DNA of 6,803 nt from Acidobacteriota bacterium. GTDB lineage: Bacteria > Acidobacteriota > HRBIN11. The translations under genes were made by a program, and so were the position numbers. The notes under the pieces were generated by a model that worked only from the letters and a program-made list of their open reading frames with translations, was not told the DNA's origin and ran no database searches. Location of the stretch: assembly GCA_030550225.1 (NCBI GenBank), contig JAUQPV010000137.1:1-6803 (forward strand). Direction: 5' to 3'. Shown in pieces: positions 1 through 5,981 of this stretch (positions are counted from its first letter, which is position 1; each line of letters opens with the position of its first letter).

Positions 1-1732
1 ACAGCAGGAACAAGGTCAGTAAGAACATGGCCGCCGCCACGACCCAGCCCAGCCACGTCAGGAGGGACGTCGTCTCCGAACGGACCCGAACGACGGCCTT
101 CGACGGGGGACCGCTCGGGGCGGGGACGGGGCCAACCTGAAGGGACCAGGCTTCCTCGACCTGGTCGTACAGGAGCGACAGCCCGACCCGGGCCCGCTGG
201 AGCTTCCGCAGGGCCCGACTCAGGCGCCGGCGGATGGAGACCTCGAGCGAGGCCAGGCCCTGCAAACGGGTTAGCTGGCCCTCGTAGACTTCTGACTGGT
301 CCAGCATGGCCCGGATGCGCTCGACGGTCTCCCGGGATAGATGCTGGACCCACCCGTCGGGATGGGCCCGCTGGAGGCCCAGGACCTCCCGAGCCAGGCG
401 GGACATGAGGTACCGGCATAGGGCCGCCACCACGATCAACCGGTAGGCGACCCGGGCCTCAGCCCCGACCGAGTCCCGCTGGAACCCCATCTGGAAGGCC
501 TCGACCTCGAAGGGCTCCATCGCATAGGGGCTGAGAGGCTCGGAGAAGGCGATCTCCGAGAGGCTCTTCCGCCAATCCACTCGCCGGAATGCCTGTAGAA
601 GGGCCTCCATCTCCGGCCGGATCATCTCCGGGACCTGCAAGGCCGTCGCGTCCGCCAGTTCGGCCCCGACCAGCTCGACCGGCGGTGCCACCTCGAGGGG
701 GGTCGGCGGCGGAGACGGCGGCGCCCCCGACCGGAGGACGCTCCCCAGCATCTCGGCGATGGTCTCCATCCGCTTTTCGAGGCTAGCCAGGACCTGGACG
801 AACTCCTCGCTCTCGAGGGCGGCCGCCCCGGCCGTCAGACCCCCGGCCGAGGCCGGCGGCATTTCGCTGACCCGCTCCGCCTCGGCCGGCGGTCCCTCGA
901 GACCGACCGCCTCCGCCGGCGGCGCCGTCTTCTCCAACAAACGGATCGAGGCCTGAATCCGTTCGATCTCCTGATGATACAGGACGGTGAACTTCTTCTT
1001 CGTCACCAGGTTCAGCCGCAGGAAGGGAATCATGAGCTGGGGATGAAGCATGAGGTGCTGGACACTCTTTTTGAACTCCCGAATGCGGGCCAGCAGGCCC
1101 CACTCCATCAGGTCGTGGTAGCTCGTGACCTTGCGGACCTCGGCGGCGATGGCGTCGGCTTCGGCGATGAGCTCGTTGATGCGCTCGACAGGCGTGTAGG
1201 GCATAGGATAGTACTGCGTGATCTGGGTCCGGAGCTGAAGGAGGCGGCTCTCCGGCCGGAGCTCGTACTGGTCCGTCTTGGGATTCCGCACGATGGCTAA
1301 CTTGGTCAGGAGGAGGTCGACCTTGTCCCAGTCGTCCTGGGTCATCGGATACTTGCCGAGCAGGAACTGAATGAGGTAGACCAGGAAGCGGTCGTCGAAG
1401 GACTCGAGCCGCTCAATGTACCGCCGGGTGACGCCCGGCGAGATGTTCGAGTCGAACTGAGCCAGGACGTAGTGGGCTCGTTGGAGCTGGGCTTCTAAGG
1501 ATTGAAGGACGGGCTCGATCAGCTCGGGCGGTCGGTCCGTCATTTGCTCAAGAGTCTGCAACTGTTGGTAGACCTGGTCCAGGCCGATGTCCTCCAGACG
1601 GCGGAGCTTCAAGAGGGTCCGCAGGAGGCTCTGGGCCGTCTGGTAGTAAGTCCAGAGGACCTTATACTCGTGCTGGACCCGACGAATACGTTCTTCGACC
1701 GATTCCGGTAGACGGGTCAGAGGGGTATCCAT
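1..1732 (-). CDS. Unrecognised coiled-coil-like protein with C-terminal membrane segment (3' end outside window)
   Basis: I do not recognise this protein. Hand translation from ATG 1732 gives 577 open codons with no stop before the left edge, so the C-terminus is missing. Residues 1-268 are charged and rich in Leu, Gln, Glu and Arg, probably helical or coiled coil. Residues 269-306 are a Pro/Ala/Glu linker with PPAEA-type repeats. A short helical stretch follows, then a second proline-rich linker (about 335-352). A mostly helical Arg/Leu-rich region (about 355-545) leads to a hydrophobic segment at 557-577 (LLTWLGWVV... onward) that looks like one transmembrane helix. There is no signal peptide, so a cytosolic body anchored near its C-terminus is plausible. 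The start overlaps the dehydrogenase gene by 16 nt and has GGAG six bases upstream, implying translational coupling. The function is unknown. The reading frame is secure and the topology is inferred. Confidence 0.8.
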   Translation of the reverse strand, partial: MDTPLTRLPESVEERIRRVQHEYKVLWTYYQTAQSLLRTLLKLRRLEDIGLDQVYQQLQTLEQMTDRPPELIEPVLQSLEAQLQRAHYVLAQFDSNISPGVTRRYIERLESFDDRFLVYLIQFLLGKYPMTQDDWDKVDLLLTKLAIVRNPKTDQYELRPESRLLQLRTQITQYYPMPYTPVERINELIAEADAIAAEVRKVTSYHDLMEWGLLARIREFKKSVQHLMLHPQLMIPFLRLNLVTKKKFTVLYHQEIERIQASIRLLEKTAPPAEAVGLEGPPAEAERVSEMPPASAGGLTAGAAALESEEFVQVLASLEKRMETIAEMLGSVLRSGAPPSPPPTPLEVAPPVELVGAELADATALQVPEMIRPEMEALLQAFRRVDWRKSLSEIAFSEPLSPYAMEPFEVEAFQMGFQRDSVGAEARVAYRLIVVAALCRYLMSRLAREVLGLQRAHPDGWVQHLSRETVERIRAMLDQSEVYEGQLTRLQGLASLEVSIRRRLSRALRKLQRARVGLSLLYDQVEEAWSLQVGPVPAPSGPPSKAVVRVRSETTSLLTWLGWVVAAAMFLLTLFLL

Positions 1733-2964
1733 TCGCCACTCCGTAAGTCCTCGGGCTTCCGGGCACCCGTGACGTTCAGGAACTCGCTGAGCAGGCCGTC
1801 CCGGCCCGACATCCATCGGACGAGGTTCCGGGCGATGACGAGCCGCTGGATCTGGTTCGTGCCCTCGTAGATCTGGGTGATCTTGGCGTCCCGCATGTAC
1901 TTTTCGACCATGTATTCTCGAACGTAGCCGTAGCCCCCAAAGAGCTGGACGGCGTCCGTCGTCACCCGCATGGCGACGTCCGAAGCAAAGACCTTGCACA
2001 TGGCCGACAACATGCTCAGCGTCTTGAGGTCCCGGTCGGCCGCCTGGGCCGCCGTATAGACCAGCTGACGGGCTGCCTCGATGGCCGTCGCCATATCGGC
2101 CAGCATGAACTGGACGGCCTCCTGGCTGATCAGGGGCTGACCGAATTGGACCCGCTTGGAGACCCACTCGGCGGCCAGCTCGAAGGCCCCCTGCGCCAGA
2201 CCGACGGCCTGGGCCGCCACGCCCGGTCGTGCCCGGTCGAGGGTCATCATCGCATTGTAAAACCCGGTGCCTTCTTGCCCCCCTAAGAGGTTTTCCTTAG
2301 GCACCCGGCAGGCCCGAAAGTGGGTCTCGTGGACGGGCACCGCCCGAATGCCCATCTTGTCTTCTTTCTTGCCGATGATGAACCCCTCCATCCCTTTCTC
2401 GACGATGAAGGCGCTGATCCCCCGCGTGCCCTTCTCGGGGTCTGTCGTCGCATACACGGTGTAGATCGAGGCCGCGTCGGCGTTCGTCGTCCACTTCTTG
2501 TCGCCGGTGATCACGTAGGCGTCGCCGTCCCGGACGGCCTGCGTCTTGAGGCTCCCAGCGTCCGACCCGGCCCCGTATTCAGACAGACAGAAGGCGATGA
2601 GCTTCTCACCCCGGGCGATGGCCGGCAGGTACCGACGCTTCTGTTCCTCCGTCCCGCCCAGGATGATGGGGAAAGACCCCAGGGCGTTGACCATGTAAGC
2701 GACGCCGACGGCCCCGCACACCCGGGACAGTTCCTCAACGATCAGACAGAGGTTCAGGACACCCGCTCCGTGACCCCCGTACTCCTTGGGGATCCAGACT
2801 CCCATCAGGTCGTATTCCCGAAGCGCCTCGATAGCCGCCCAAGGGTATTCACCCGTACGGTCCCACTCGGCCGCCCGCGGGAGGATGTACTTTTCGGCCA
2901 CCTCCCGAGCCCGCTCGATGTACCTCCGATTTTCCTCACCCAACAACTCTCGGGACGGAATCAT
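1717..2964 (-). CDS. Acyl-CoA dehydrogenase (FAD-dependent)
   Basis: A 415-residue acyl-CoA dehydrogenase, which oxidises an acyl-CoA to the 2,3-enoyl-CoA using FAD and normally passes electrons to electron-transfer flavoprotein. Family signature 1 is at residues 126-138 (CLSEYGAGSDAGS) and signature 2 at 340-359 (starting QLFGGYGYVRE). The catalytic base is Glu367 in IYEGTNQIQR, the position used by short- and medium-chain enzymes. The N-terminal helical domain (about 5-120), the beta domain (about 122-220) and the C-terminal helical domain (about 230-380) are all present. About 30 residues extend past the usual end. ATG 2964 is preceded by AGAGGGG six bases upstream. Substrate chain length cannot be read from the sequence; butyryl-, branched-chain and glutaryl-type substrates are all possible. 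No ETF, thiolase or enoyl-CoA hydratase gene is nearby. It is the first gene of an operon with the unknown membrane protein. Confidence 0.95.
   Translation of the reverse strand: MIPSRELLGEENRRYIERAREVAEKYILPRAAEWDRTGEYPWAAIEALREYDLMGVWIPKEYGGHGAGVLNLCLIVEELSRVCGAVGVAYMVNALGSFPIILGGTEEQKRRYLPAIARGEKLIAFCLSEYGAGSDAGSLKTQAVRDGDAYVITGDKKWTTNADAASIYTVYATTDPEKGTRGISAFIVEKGMEGFIIGKKEDKMGIRAVPVHETHFRACRVPKENLLGGQEGTGFYNAMMTLDRARPGVAAQAVGLAQGAFELAAEWVSKRVQFGQPLISQEAVQFMLADMATAIEAARQLVYTAAQAADRDLKTLSMLSAMCKVFASDVAMRVTTDAVQLFGGYGYVREYMVEKYMRDAKITQIYEGTNQIQRLVIARNLVRWMSGRDGLLSEFLNVTGARKPEDLRSGEWIPL
1739..1742 (-). promoter_or_regulatory. Ribosome binding site of the unknown gene, inside the dehydrogenase gene
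   Basis: On the minus strand GGAG lies six bases before ATG 1732. It sits within the last codons of the acyl-CoA dehydrogenase gene, whose TGA is at 1719-1717. This supports ATG 1732 as the start and suggests that the two genes are co-translated from one mRNA. Confidence 0.6.
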
Positions 2965-3015
2965 GAGTCCCCCCTCTTGCCGTATTCAGGCATTGGGGCC
3001 GGGAACCAGGGATCG

Positions 3016-3100
3016 CCAGACCCCAGACACTGATACTCCCCCATCGTCCAACACCCGACCTCATACCCGCCCCGACATTCTAATCCAGAATCCCCCATGC
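3016..3100. repeat. Degenerate heptanucleotide-period tract
   Basis: Adjacent units spaced seven bases apart recur: ccagacc, ccagaca (3016-3029); ccatcgt, ccaacac, ccgacct, cataccc (3041-3068); ctaatcc, agaatcc (3080-3093). The units share a cc-a-c flavour but are strongly diverged. This is the weakest of the 7-bp arrays and part of it may be chance. It lies in the untranslated region upstream of the dehydrogenase. I see no gene or recognisable site between it and the next array (3106-3199). Confidence 0.4.
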
Positions 3101-3105
3101 TACAA
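3077..3105 (-). promoter_or_regulatory. Candidate promoter of the dehydrogenase operon
   Basis: On the minus strand TTGTAG (3105-3100) and TAGAAT (3082-3077) are separated by 17 bases. They match the sigma-70 consensus at 3/6 and 5/6 positions. The leader would be about 105 nt long before ATG 2964. This is inferred from consensus only. GC-rich genomes yield few such matches by chance, but the -35 box is weak. Confidence 0.3.
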
Positions 3106-3199
3106 ACGTCTTTCCATTCGGGGTGCTGGGGGTCAGTAGGTGGGCTGTCCTGGGACTCATGGACAAATGTCTCATCCCACCCGTCCCGGTCGCTTCCTG

Positions 3200-3252
3200 G
3201 CATAGGCAAAGCGCAGGAAGTAAGGCATAGCGCAAAGAGCATAGAGCAAAGA
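3200..3252. repeat. Heptanucleotide tandem array (gcAwAGa units)
   Basis: The clear core is four consecutive 7-mers at 3225-3252: gcatagc, gcaaaga, gcataga, gcaaaga. Before it stand gcatag (3200-3205), gcaaagc (3206-3212), gcaggaa (3213-3219) and a 5-base remnant. The unit is gc-A-[AT]-A-G-N. Hand alignment shows an exact period of seven in the core. The array is related, in inverted orientation, to the array at 3533-3560. A small minus-strand frame that begins inside it is best explained by the repeat, not by a gene. Confidence 0.8.
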
Positions 3253-3308
3253 GTTCTCTACCCTATCAGGGCCGCTCGGCCCGTGGAAACCCGTATGGAT
3301 TCAGCCTT

Positions 3309-3335
3309 TCCGACCCTTCGGGGCGGACGATTTTT
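3309..3335 (+). terminator. Terminator-like hairpin with T-run, no gene upstream on this strand
   Basis: The arms tccgaccc (3309-3316) and ggggcgga (3320-3327) pair at 7 of 8 positions around a CTTCGG-type tetraloop. A run of five T (3331-3335) follows after three bases. That is the layout of a rho-independent terminator on the plus strand. No plus-strand gene lies upstream, so it may end an unannotated small transcript, be an antisense stop, or be fortuitous. The T-run is also part of the terminal inverted repeat of the element at 3328-3531. Confidence 0.4.
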
Positions 3336-3531
3336 CAAGCATCATGATGTCGCAACGTCGTGACGACGTGACGGAGTTCAGAAAGAAGCCGTCGCCGGGG
3401 CGAATGGCCCGGGATCGGCCCCGTCACGTCGTTACGCCGTCACGCCGTCACGAAACTTGAAAAATCGTGCTCCCCGAGTGTTGGGAAAGGTTGTTCCGAC
3501 GCCATTCTCACGAACCGAACGGTTCTGCTAT
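3328..3531. repeat. Palindrome-rich dispersed intergenic element, copy A
   Basis: About 204 bp, also present at 6318-6484 in the same orientation. From left to right: a 12-bp perfect terminal inverted repeat (3328-3339 with 3456-3467); a small palindrome ACGTCG-TGA-CGACGT (3355-3369); a left arm (3360-3374) pairing at 14 of 15 bases with 3421-3435; a conserved loop region (3382-3419) that can itself form GGGC-GAATG-GCCC; four tandem 8-mers of cgtcacgc type (3422-3453); and a right flank to CTAT at 3528-3531. The right flank holds the palindrome gaaccgaacggttc (3512-3525). The 38-base core 3382-3419 differs from copy B at only two positions by eye. No open frame or transposase is present, so it is non-autonomous or RNA-like. 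MITE, REP/BIME-like element and structured 3' UTR are all possible. Confidence 0.8.
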
Positions 3532-3532
3532 C

Positions 3533-3560
3533 CCTATGCTCTTTGCCCTATGCGCTTTGC
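3533..3560. repeat. Heptanucleotide tandem array (four units, inverted relative to 3200-3252)
   Basis: Four exact-period units: cctatgc, tctttgc, cctatgc, gctttgc. Read on the minus strand they are gcaaagc, gcatagg, gcaaaga, gcatagg, the same family as the array at 3225-3252. It begins one base after copy A and ends four bases before the epimerase stop codon (3567-3565). Confidence 0.8.
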
Positions 3561-3564
3561 CCCC

Positions 3565-4596
3565 TCACACCGGCCCCGGGGCGATGTCGCGAGCCCACGT
3601 CCGGCAGGCCATGTACCAATCGACCAGTCGTCGGAAGCCCTCTTCCAGAGAAACCGCCGGCGCCCACCCCAGGAGGCGACGGGCCTTCGTGATGTCCGCC
3701 CAGGTCGCTGGCATGTCCGCCGGATGGGGGGGCCGGTACTCGACCCGGGCCGGTCGGCCGACCAGCCGTTCGACGAGGCGGACGACTTCCATCAGAGGGA
3801 CCGGCTGGTCCGAGCCCAGATTGATGATTTCGAATCTTGGATCCCGGACTTCCGATTGTAAAAACGAGAGGGCGGCGAGCGTCCCCCGGGCGATGTCGTC
3901 CACGTAGGTGAAGTCCCGTTGTTGGCGGCCGTCCCCGTAGATGACGACGGGGCGACCCTCGACGACCCACTGGACAAACCGGAAGGGACTCATGTCGGGC
4001 CGACCGGCCGGGCCGTAGACGGTGAAGTACCGCAGGACGGCCACGTTGAGGCCGTGCAAGTAGTGATAGGTATAACACAACGTCTCGGCCGCCTTCTTGG
4101 AAGCCGCATAGGGCGACAGCGGGCCGTCCGTGTCGGCCTCTTCCCGGAAAGGAAGCGGATTCCGAACCCCGTAGAGGCTTGACGTAGAGGCCAGGATGAA
4201 CGTGCGCACGCCGGCCGCCCGACAGGCCTCCAGCAGGTTAAGGGTCCCCGTCACGTTCGTCTCGTAGTACGCCCACGGGTCGAGGACCGACAGCCGCACA
4301 CCGGCCCGGGCCGCCAAGTTGAGGACGGCGTCAAAGGGAGGATGGGTGTTCGGTGTTGAGGGTTCCGAGGTCGAAGAAGCAAATAAGCGGGCAAGGGCCG
4401 ACCGGTCGGTGACGTCCACGACGTGGAACTCAAAGTCCGGATGCAACCGGAGCTGGTCGAGGCGCCAGTGCTTGAGACGGACGTCGTAGGCGTCGTTGAG
4501 ATTATCGACACCGACGACCCGATGGCCAGCCTGCAAGAGGTGCTCGGCCACCTTCCAACCGATGAAGCCCGCACAACCGGTCACCAGGACTCGCAT
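3565..4596 (-). CDS. NAD-dependent sugar-nucleotide epimerase, UDP-glucuronate 4-epimerase-like
   Basis: A 343-residue extended short-chain dehydrogenase/reductase, probably interconverting UDP-glucuronate and UDP-galacturonate for surface polysaccharide synthesis. The Rossmann motif TGCAGFIG is at residues 6-13. VDNLNDAYDVRLKHWRL (30-46) is the NAD-binding stretch typical of the glucuronate 4-epimerase group. NLAARAGVR is at 93-101. The catalytic region is STSSLYG (137-143) with Tyr163 and Lys167 in YAASK. INLGSDQPVPL (258-268) and MPATWADITKA (295-305) complete the fold. ATG 4596 was chosen because MRVLVTG is the family N-terminus and the upstream frame is only repeat-derived. No strong Shine-Dalgarno site precedes it. 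Residues 73-87 form an enlarged Ser/Thr/Pro loop coinciding with a 7-bp array. Substrate is inferred; related UDP- or dTDP-sugar epimerases and dehydratases cannot be excluded. Confidence 0.9.
   Translation of the reverse strand: MRVLVTGCAGFIGWKVAEHLLQAGHRVVGVDNLNDAYDVRLKHWRLDQLRLHPDFEFHVVDVTDRSALARLFASSTSEPSTPNTHPPFDAVLNLAARAGVRLSVLDPWAYYETNVTGTLNLLEACRAAGVRTFILASTSSLYGVRNPLPFREEADTDGPLSPYAASKKAAETLCYTYHYLHGLNVAVLRYFTVYGPAGRPDMSPFRFVQWVVEGRPVVIYGDGRQQRDFTYVDDIARGTLAALSFLQSEVRDPRFEIINLGSDQPVPLMEVVRLVERLVGRPARVEYRPPHPADMPATWADITKARRLLGWAPAVSLEEGFRRLVDWYMACRTWARDIAPGPV
3818..3859. repeat. Possible heptamer-period tract inside the epimerase gene
   Basis: Read on the plus strand, six adjacent 7-mers share the pattern N-GA-Y-T-N-N with variations: agattga, tgatttc, gaatctt, ggatccc, ggacttc, cgattgt. 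They encode residues 246-260, including INL of the conserved INLG turn, so part of the pattern must reflect protein constraint. This is weaker than the array at 4338-4365. Confidence 0.3.
4338..4365. repeat. Heptanucleotide array inside the epimerase coding sequence
   Basis: Four 7-bp units, read on the plus strand as gaggatg, ggtgttc, ggtgttg, agggttc. They encode residues 78-87 (EPSTPNTHPP) of the epimerase. Related epimerases usually have only four to five residues between the LF that ends the preceding helix and the FDAV strand; here there are fifteen. The extra length is about that of one 28-bp array plus a few bases, so the array looks like a tolerated in-frame insertion or expansion in a surface loop. 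Confidence 0.65.
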
Positions 4597-4627
4597 AAAG
4601 ACGACTCGAGCGACGACATACGGGGTA

Positions 4628-4681
4628 GGGCAAGATACAGGATGCGAGATGCAGGATGCAAATCCGCTGGGCATCTTGCCC
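4628..4681. other. 9-bp perfect inverted repeat enclosing the heptamer array
   Basis: gggcaagat (4628-4636) and atcttgccc (4673-4681) are exact reverse complements separated by 36 bases. The left arm overlaps the first unit of the 4634-4661 array and the right arm overlaps the candidate -35 box of the downstream gene. It could form a hairpin or be a palindromic protein-binding site. Its position between divergent genes fits either role, but none is shown. Confidence 0.45.
4634..4661. repeat. Heptanucleotide tandem array in the divergent intergenic region
   Basis: Four exact-period units: gatacag, gatgcga, gatgcag, gatgcaa. It lies between the epimerase start (4596) and the LeuA-like gene (4733). 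The unit differs from the other arrays, while the period and unit number are the same. Confidence 0.8.
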
Positions 4682-4704
4682 CGGCCGGCCCGATGGGCTA
4701 CCAT
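4676..4704 (+). promoter_or_regulatory. Candidate promoter of the LeuA-like/Rieske operon
   Basis: TTGCCC (4676-4681) and TACCAT (4699-4704) have a 17-base spacer. Each matches its sigma-70 consensus box at four of six positions. Transcription would start near 4711, giving a leader of about 20 nt with the GGAGG site inside it. Inferred from consensus and position only. Confidence 0.35.
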
Positions 4705-4721
4705 GAAGCTAAGAGCGCCAC

Positions 4722-4726
4722 GGAGG
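4722..4726 (+). promoter_or_regulatory. Ribosome binding site deciding the LeuA-like start
   Basis: GGAGG stands six bases before ATG 4733. This is the best Shine-Dalgarno site in the window. It selects ATG 4733 over in-frame upstream ATGs, which would run through the intergenic repeats. Confidence 0.75.
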
Positions 4727-4732
4727 ATCCTC

Positions 4733-5974
4733 ATGACCGACGTCTACGACCTGATCTACGACTGGAATCGGGCCGACGATGAGCCCCCGGGCCCGAAGAG
4801 GCGCATTCAACTGGACGATGAAACCCTGCGAGATGGCCTTCAGAGCCCCTCCGTCCTGAACCCCCCCATCGAGGCGAAAATCCGCATCCTTCATCTCATG
4901 GACGCCCTGGGGATCGACACGGCTGACGTCGGCCAGCCGGCGGCCGGCCCCCGGGAGTACGAACACACCCTGCGGCTGGCCCAGGAGACCGTCACAGCGG
5001 GCCTCCGTATCGCCCCGAACTGTGCGGCCCGGACGGTCGTCAAGGATATCGAGCCCATCGTCGACATCGCCGAGCGGATCGGGCGACCCGTCGAAGCCTG
5101 CGTGTACATCGGTTCGAGTCCCCTCCGGATGGATGTCGAGGGCTGGACCCTGGACTTCCTGCTCCGGCGGGTCGAGGAGGCCGTGACCTTCGCCGTCCGC
5201 CACGGCCTGCCCGTGATGTTCGTCACGGAGGACACGACACGGGCCCACCCGGAGACGCTGACGAAGCTGTACACGACGGCCATCCACTGCGGCGCCCAGG
5301 CCGTCTGTATCGCCGACACGGTCGGTCACGCGACCCCCCGGGGGGCCTATCGGGTGACCCGCTTCATCCGAGAACTCTGCGACCGTACAGCCCCCGGCAT
5401 CCGCGTCGACTGGCACGGTCACCGGGACCGGGGCCTGGACGTCGCCAACGTCCTGGCCGCCGTCGAGGCCGGCGCCGACCGCGTTCACGGAGCCGCCATC
5501 GGCATCGGCGAACGGGCCGGCAATGCTCCGATGGAGCTCATCCTCGTTAACCTGAAACTCCTGGGTTACATCGACAACGACTTATCCCGTCTGCCGGAGT
5601 ACTGCGAGACCGTCTCCCGGGCCGTGGGCGTCCCGATCCCCCATAACTACCCAGTCGTCGGCCGGGATGCCTTCCGAACGGCCACGGGCGTCCATGCGGC
5701 GGCCGTCATCAAGGCCCTCCGTCGGGGTGACGTTCACCTGGCCAATATGGTCTACTCGGGCGTACCGGCCCACCTGTTCGGCCTTCGACAAGTCATCGAG
5801 GTCGGCCCCCTCAGCGGTAAGTCCAACGTCGTCTACTGGCTCGAGTCCCATGGATACCCCGTGACCGACGAGATCGTCGAGCGTATCTTCGAGTACGCCA
5901 AGCGGTCGGACCACATCCTGACGGACGCTGAAATCGAACAGCTCATCGCCGCCACGGCGGCGGCTTCGACGTGA
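4733..5974 (+). CDS. LeuA/homocitrate synthase-like DRE-TIM barrel enzyme without regulatory domain
   Basis: A 413-residue member of the HMGL-like (pyruvate carboxyltransferase) TIM-barrel family, whose members condense acetyl-CoA with a 2-oxoacid or cleave the reverse product, using a divalent metal. DETLRDGLQ (29-37) carries the Arg33-Asp34 pair. TEDTTR is at 165-170 and DTVG at 195-198. The metal HxH is His228/His230. GIGERAGN (257-264) ends in the expected metal-site Asn264. NYPVVGRDAFRTATGVH (305-321) and GPLSGKSN (358-365) match the helical subdomains of isopropylmalate, citramalate and homocitrate synthases. The LeuA C-terminal leucine-sensing domain is absent. Odd points: Arg231 replaces the usual Asn/Asp after HxH, and one extra residue lies between the RDG motif and the following Lys. 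The exact reaction is not determinable. The Rieske gene follows after seven bases. Confidence 0.85.
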   Translation: MTDVYDLIYDWNRADDEPPGPKRRIQLDDETLRDGLQSPSVLNPPIEAKIRILHLMDALGIDTADVGQPAAGPREYEHTLRLAQETVTAGLRIAPNCAARTVVKDIEPIVDIAERIGRPVEACVYIGSSPLRMDVEGWTLDFLLRRVEEAVTFAVRHGLPVMFVTEDTTRAHPETLTKLYTTAIHCGAQAVCIADTVGHATPRGAYRVTRFIRELCDRTAPGIRVDWHGHRDRGLDVANVLAAVEAGADRVHGAAIGIGERAGNAPMELILVNLKLLGYIDNDLSRLPEYCETVSRAVGVPIPHNYPVVGRDAFRTATGVHAAAVIKALRRGDVHLANMVYSGVPAHLFGLRQVIEVGPLSGKSNVVYWLESHGYPVTDEIVERIFEYAKRSDHILTDAEIEQLIAATAAAST

Positions 5975-5981
5975 ACCGGGT

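Noticed and set aside
783..1300. Open frames of about 106-108 residues on either strand opposite or offset from the unknown gene
   Set aside because: They lie within the continuous 577-codon frame, are low in complexity, and have no supporting ribosome site.
2320..3033. 237-residue plus-strand open frame opposite the dehydrogenase
   Set aside because: It is antisense to a gene with intact catalytic motifs. It reflects GC-rich codon bias and shows no domain.
2961..3242. Minus-strand open frame of 93 residues with a lipoprotein-like N-terminus, overlapping the dehydrogenase start
   Set aside because: Its first residues (MLFALCLTSCALPMP) are the translation of the heptamer array at 3200-3252, and the rest crosses repeat-derived spacer of atypical composition. 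There is no recognisable domain.
3512..3525. Palindrome gaaccgaacggttc as a rho-independent terminator of the epimerase
   Set aside because: No T-run follows on the minus strand, and the palindrome is eroded in copy B. Kept only as part of the repeat element.
3328..3531. Integron attC site or insertion sequence
   Set aside because: No RYYYAAC/GTTRRRY core sites, no integrase or transposase, and no clear target-site duplication beside the inverted repeats.
3200..3560. CRISPR array
   Set aside because: Units are 7-8 bp, directly adjacent, with no 20-40 bp spacers and no cas genes.
4496..4732. Upstream extension of the LeuA-like gene to ATG 4496
   Set aside because: It would overlap the epimerase antisense and read through repeats. 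ATG 4733 has an ideal GGAGG site six bases upstream.
4597..4734. 46-residue N-terminal extension of the epimerase to an upstream ATG at 4734
   Set aside because: The extension translates the 4634-4661 repeat array and the opposite gene's ribosome site. The Rossmann N-terminus MRVLVTG begins at 4596, as in the family.
5111..5121. T-arm-like sequence ggttcgagtcc suggesting a tRNA
   Set aside because: It lies inside the LeuA-like coding sequence (residues IGSSP), and no acceptor or anticodon arms fit around it.
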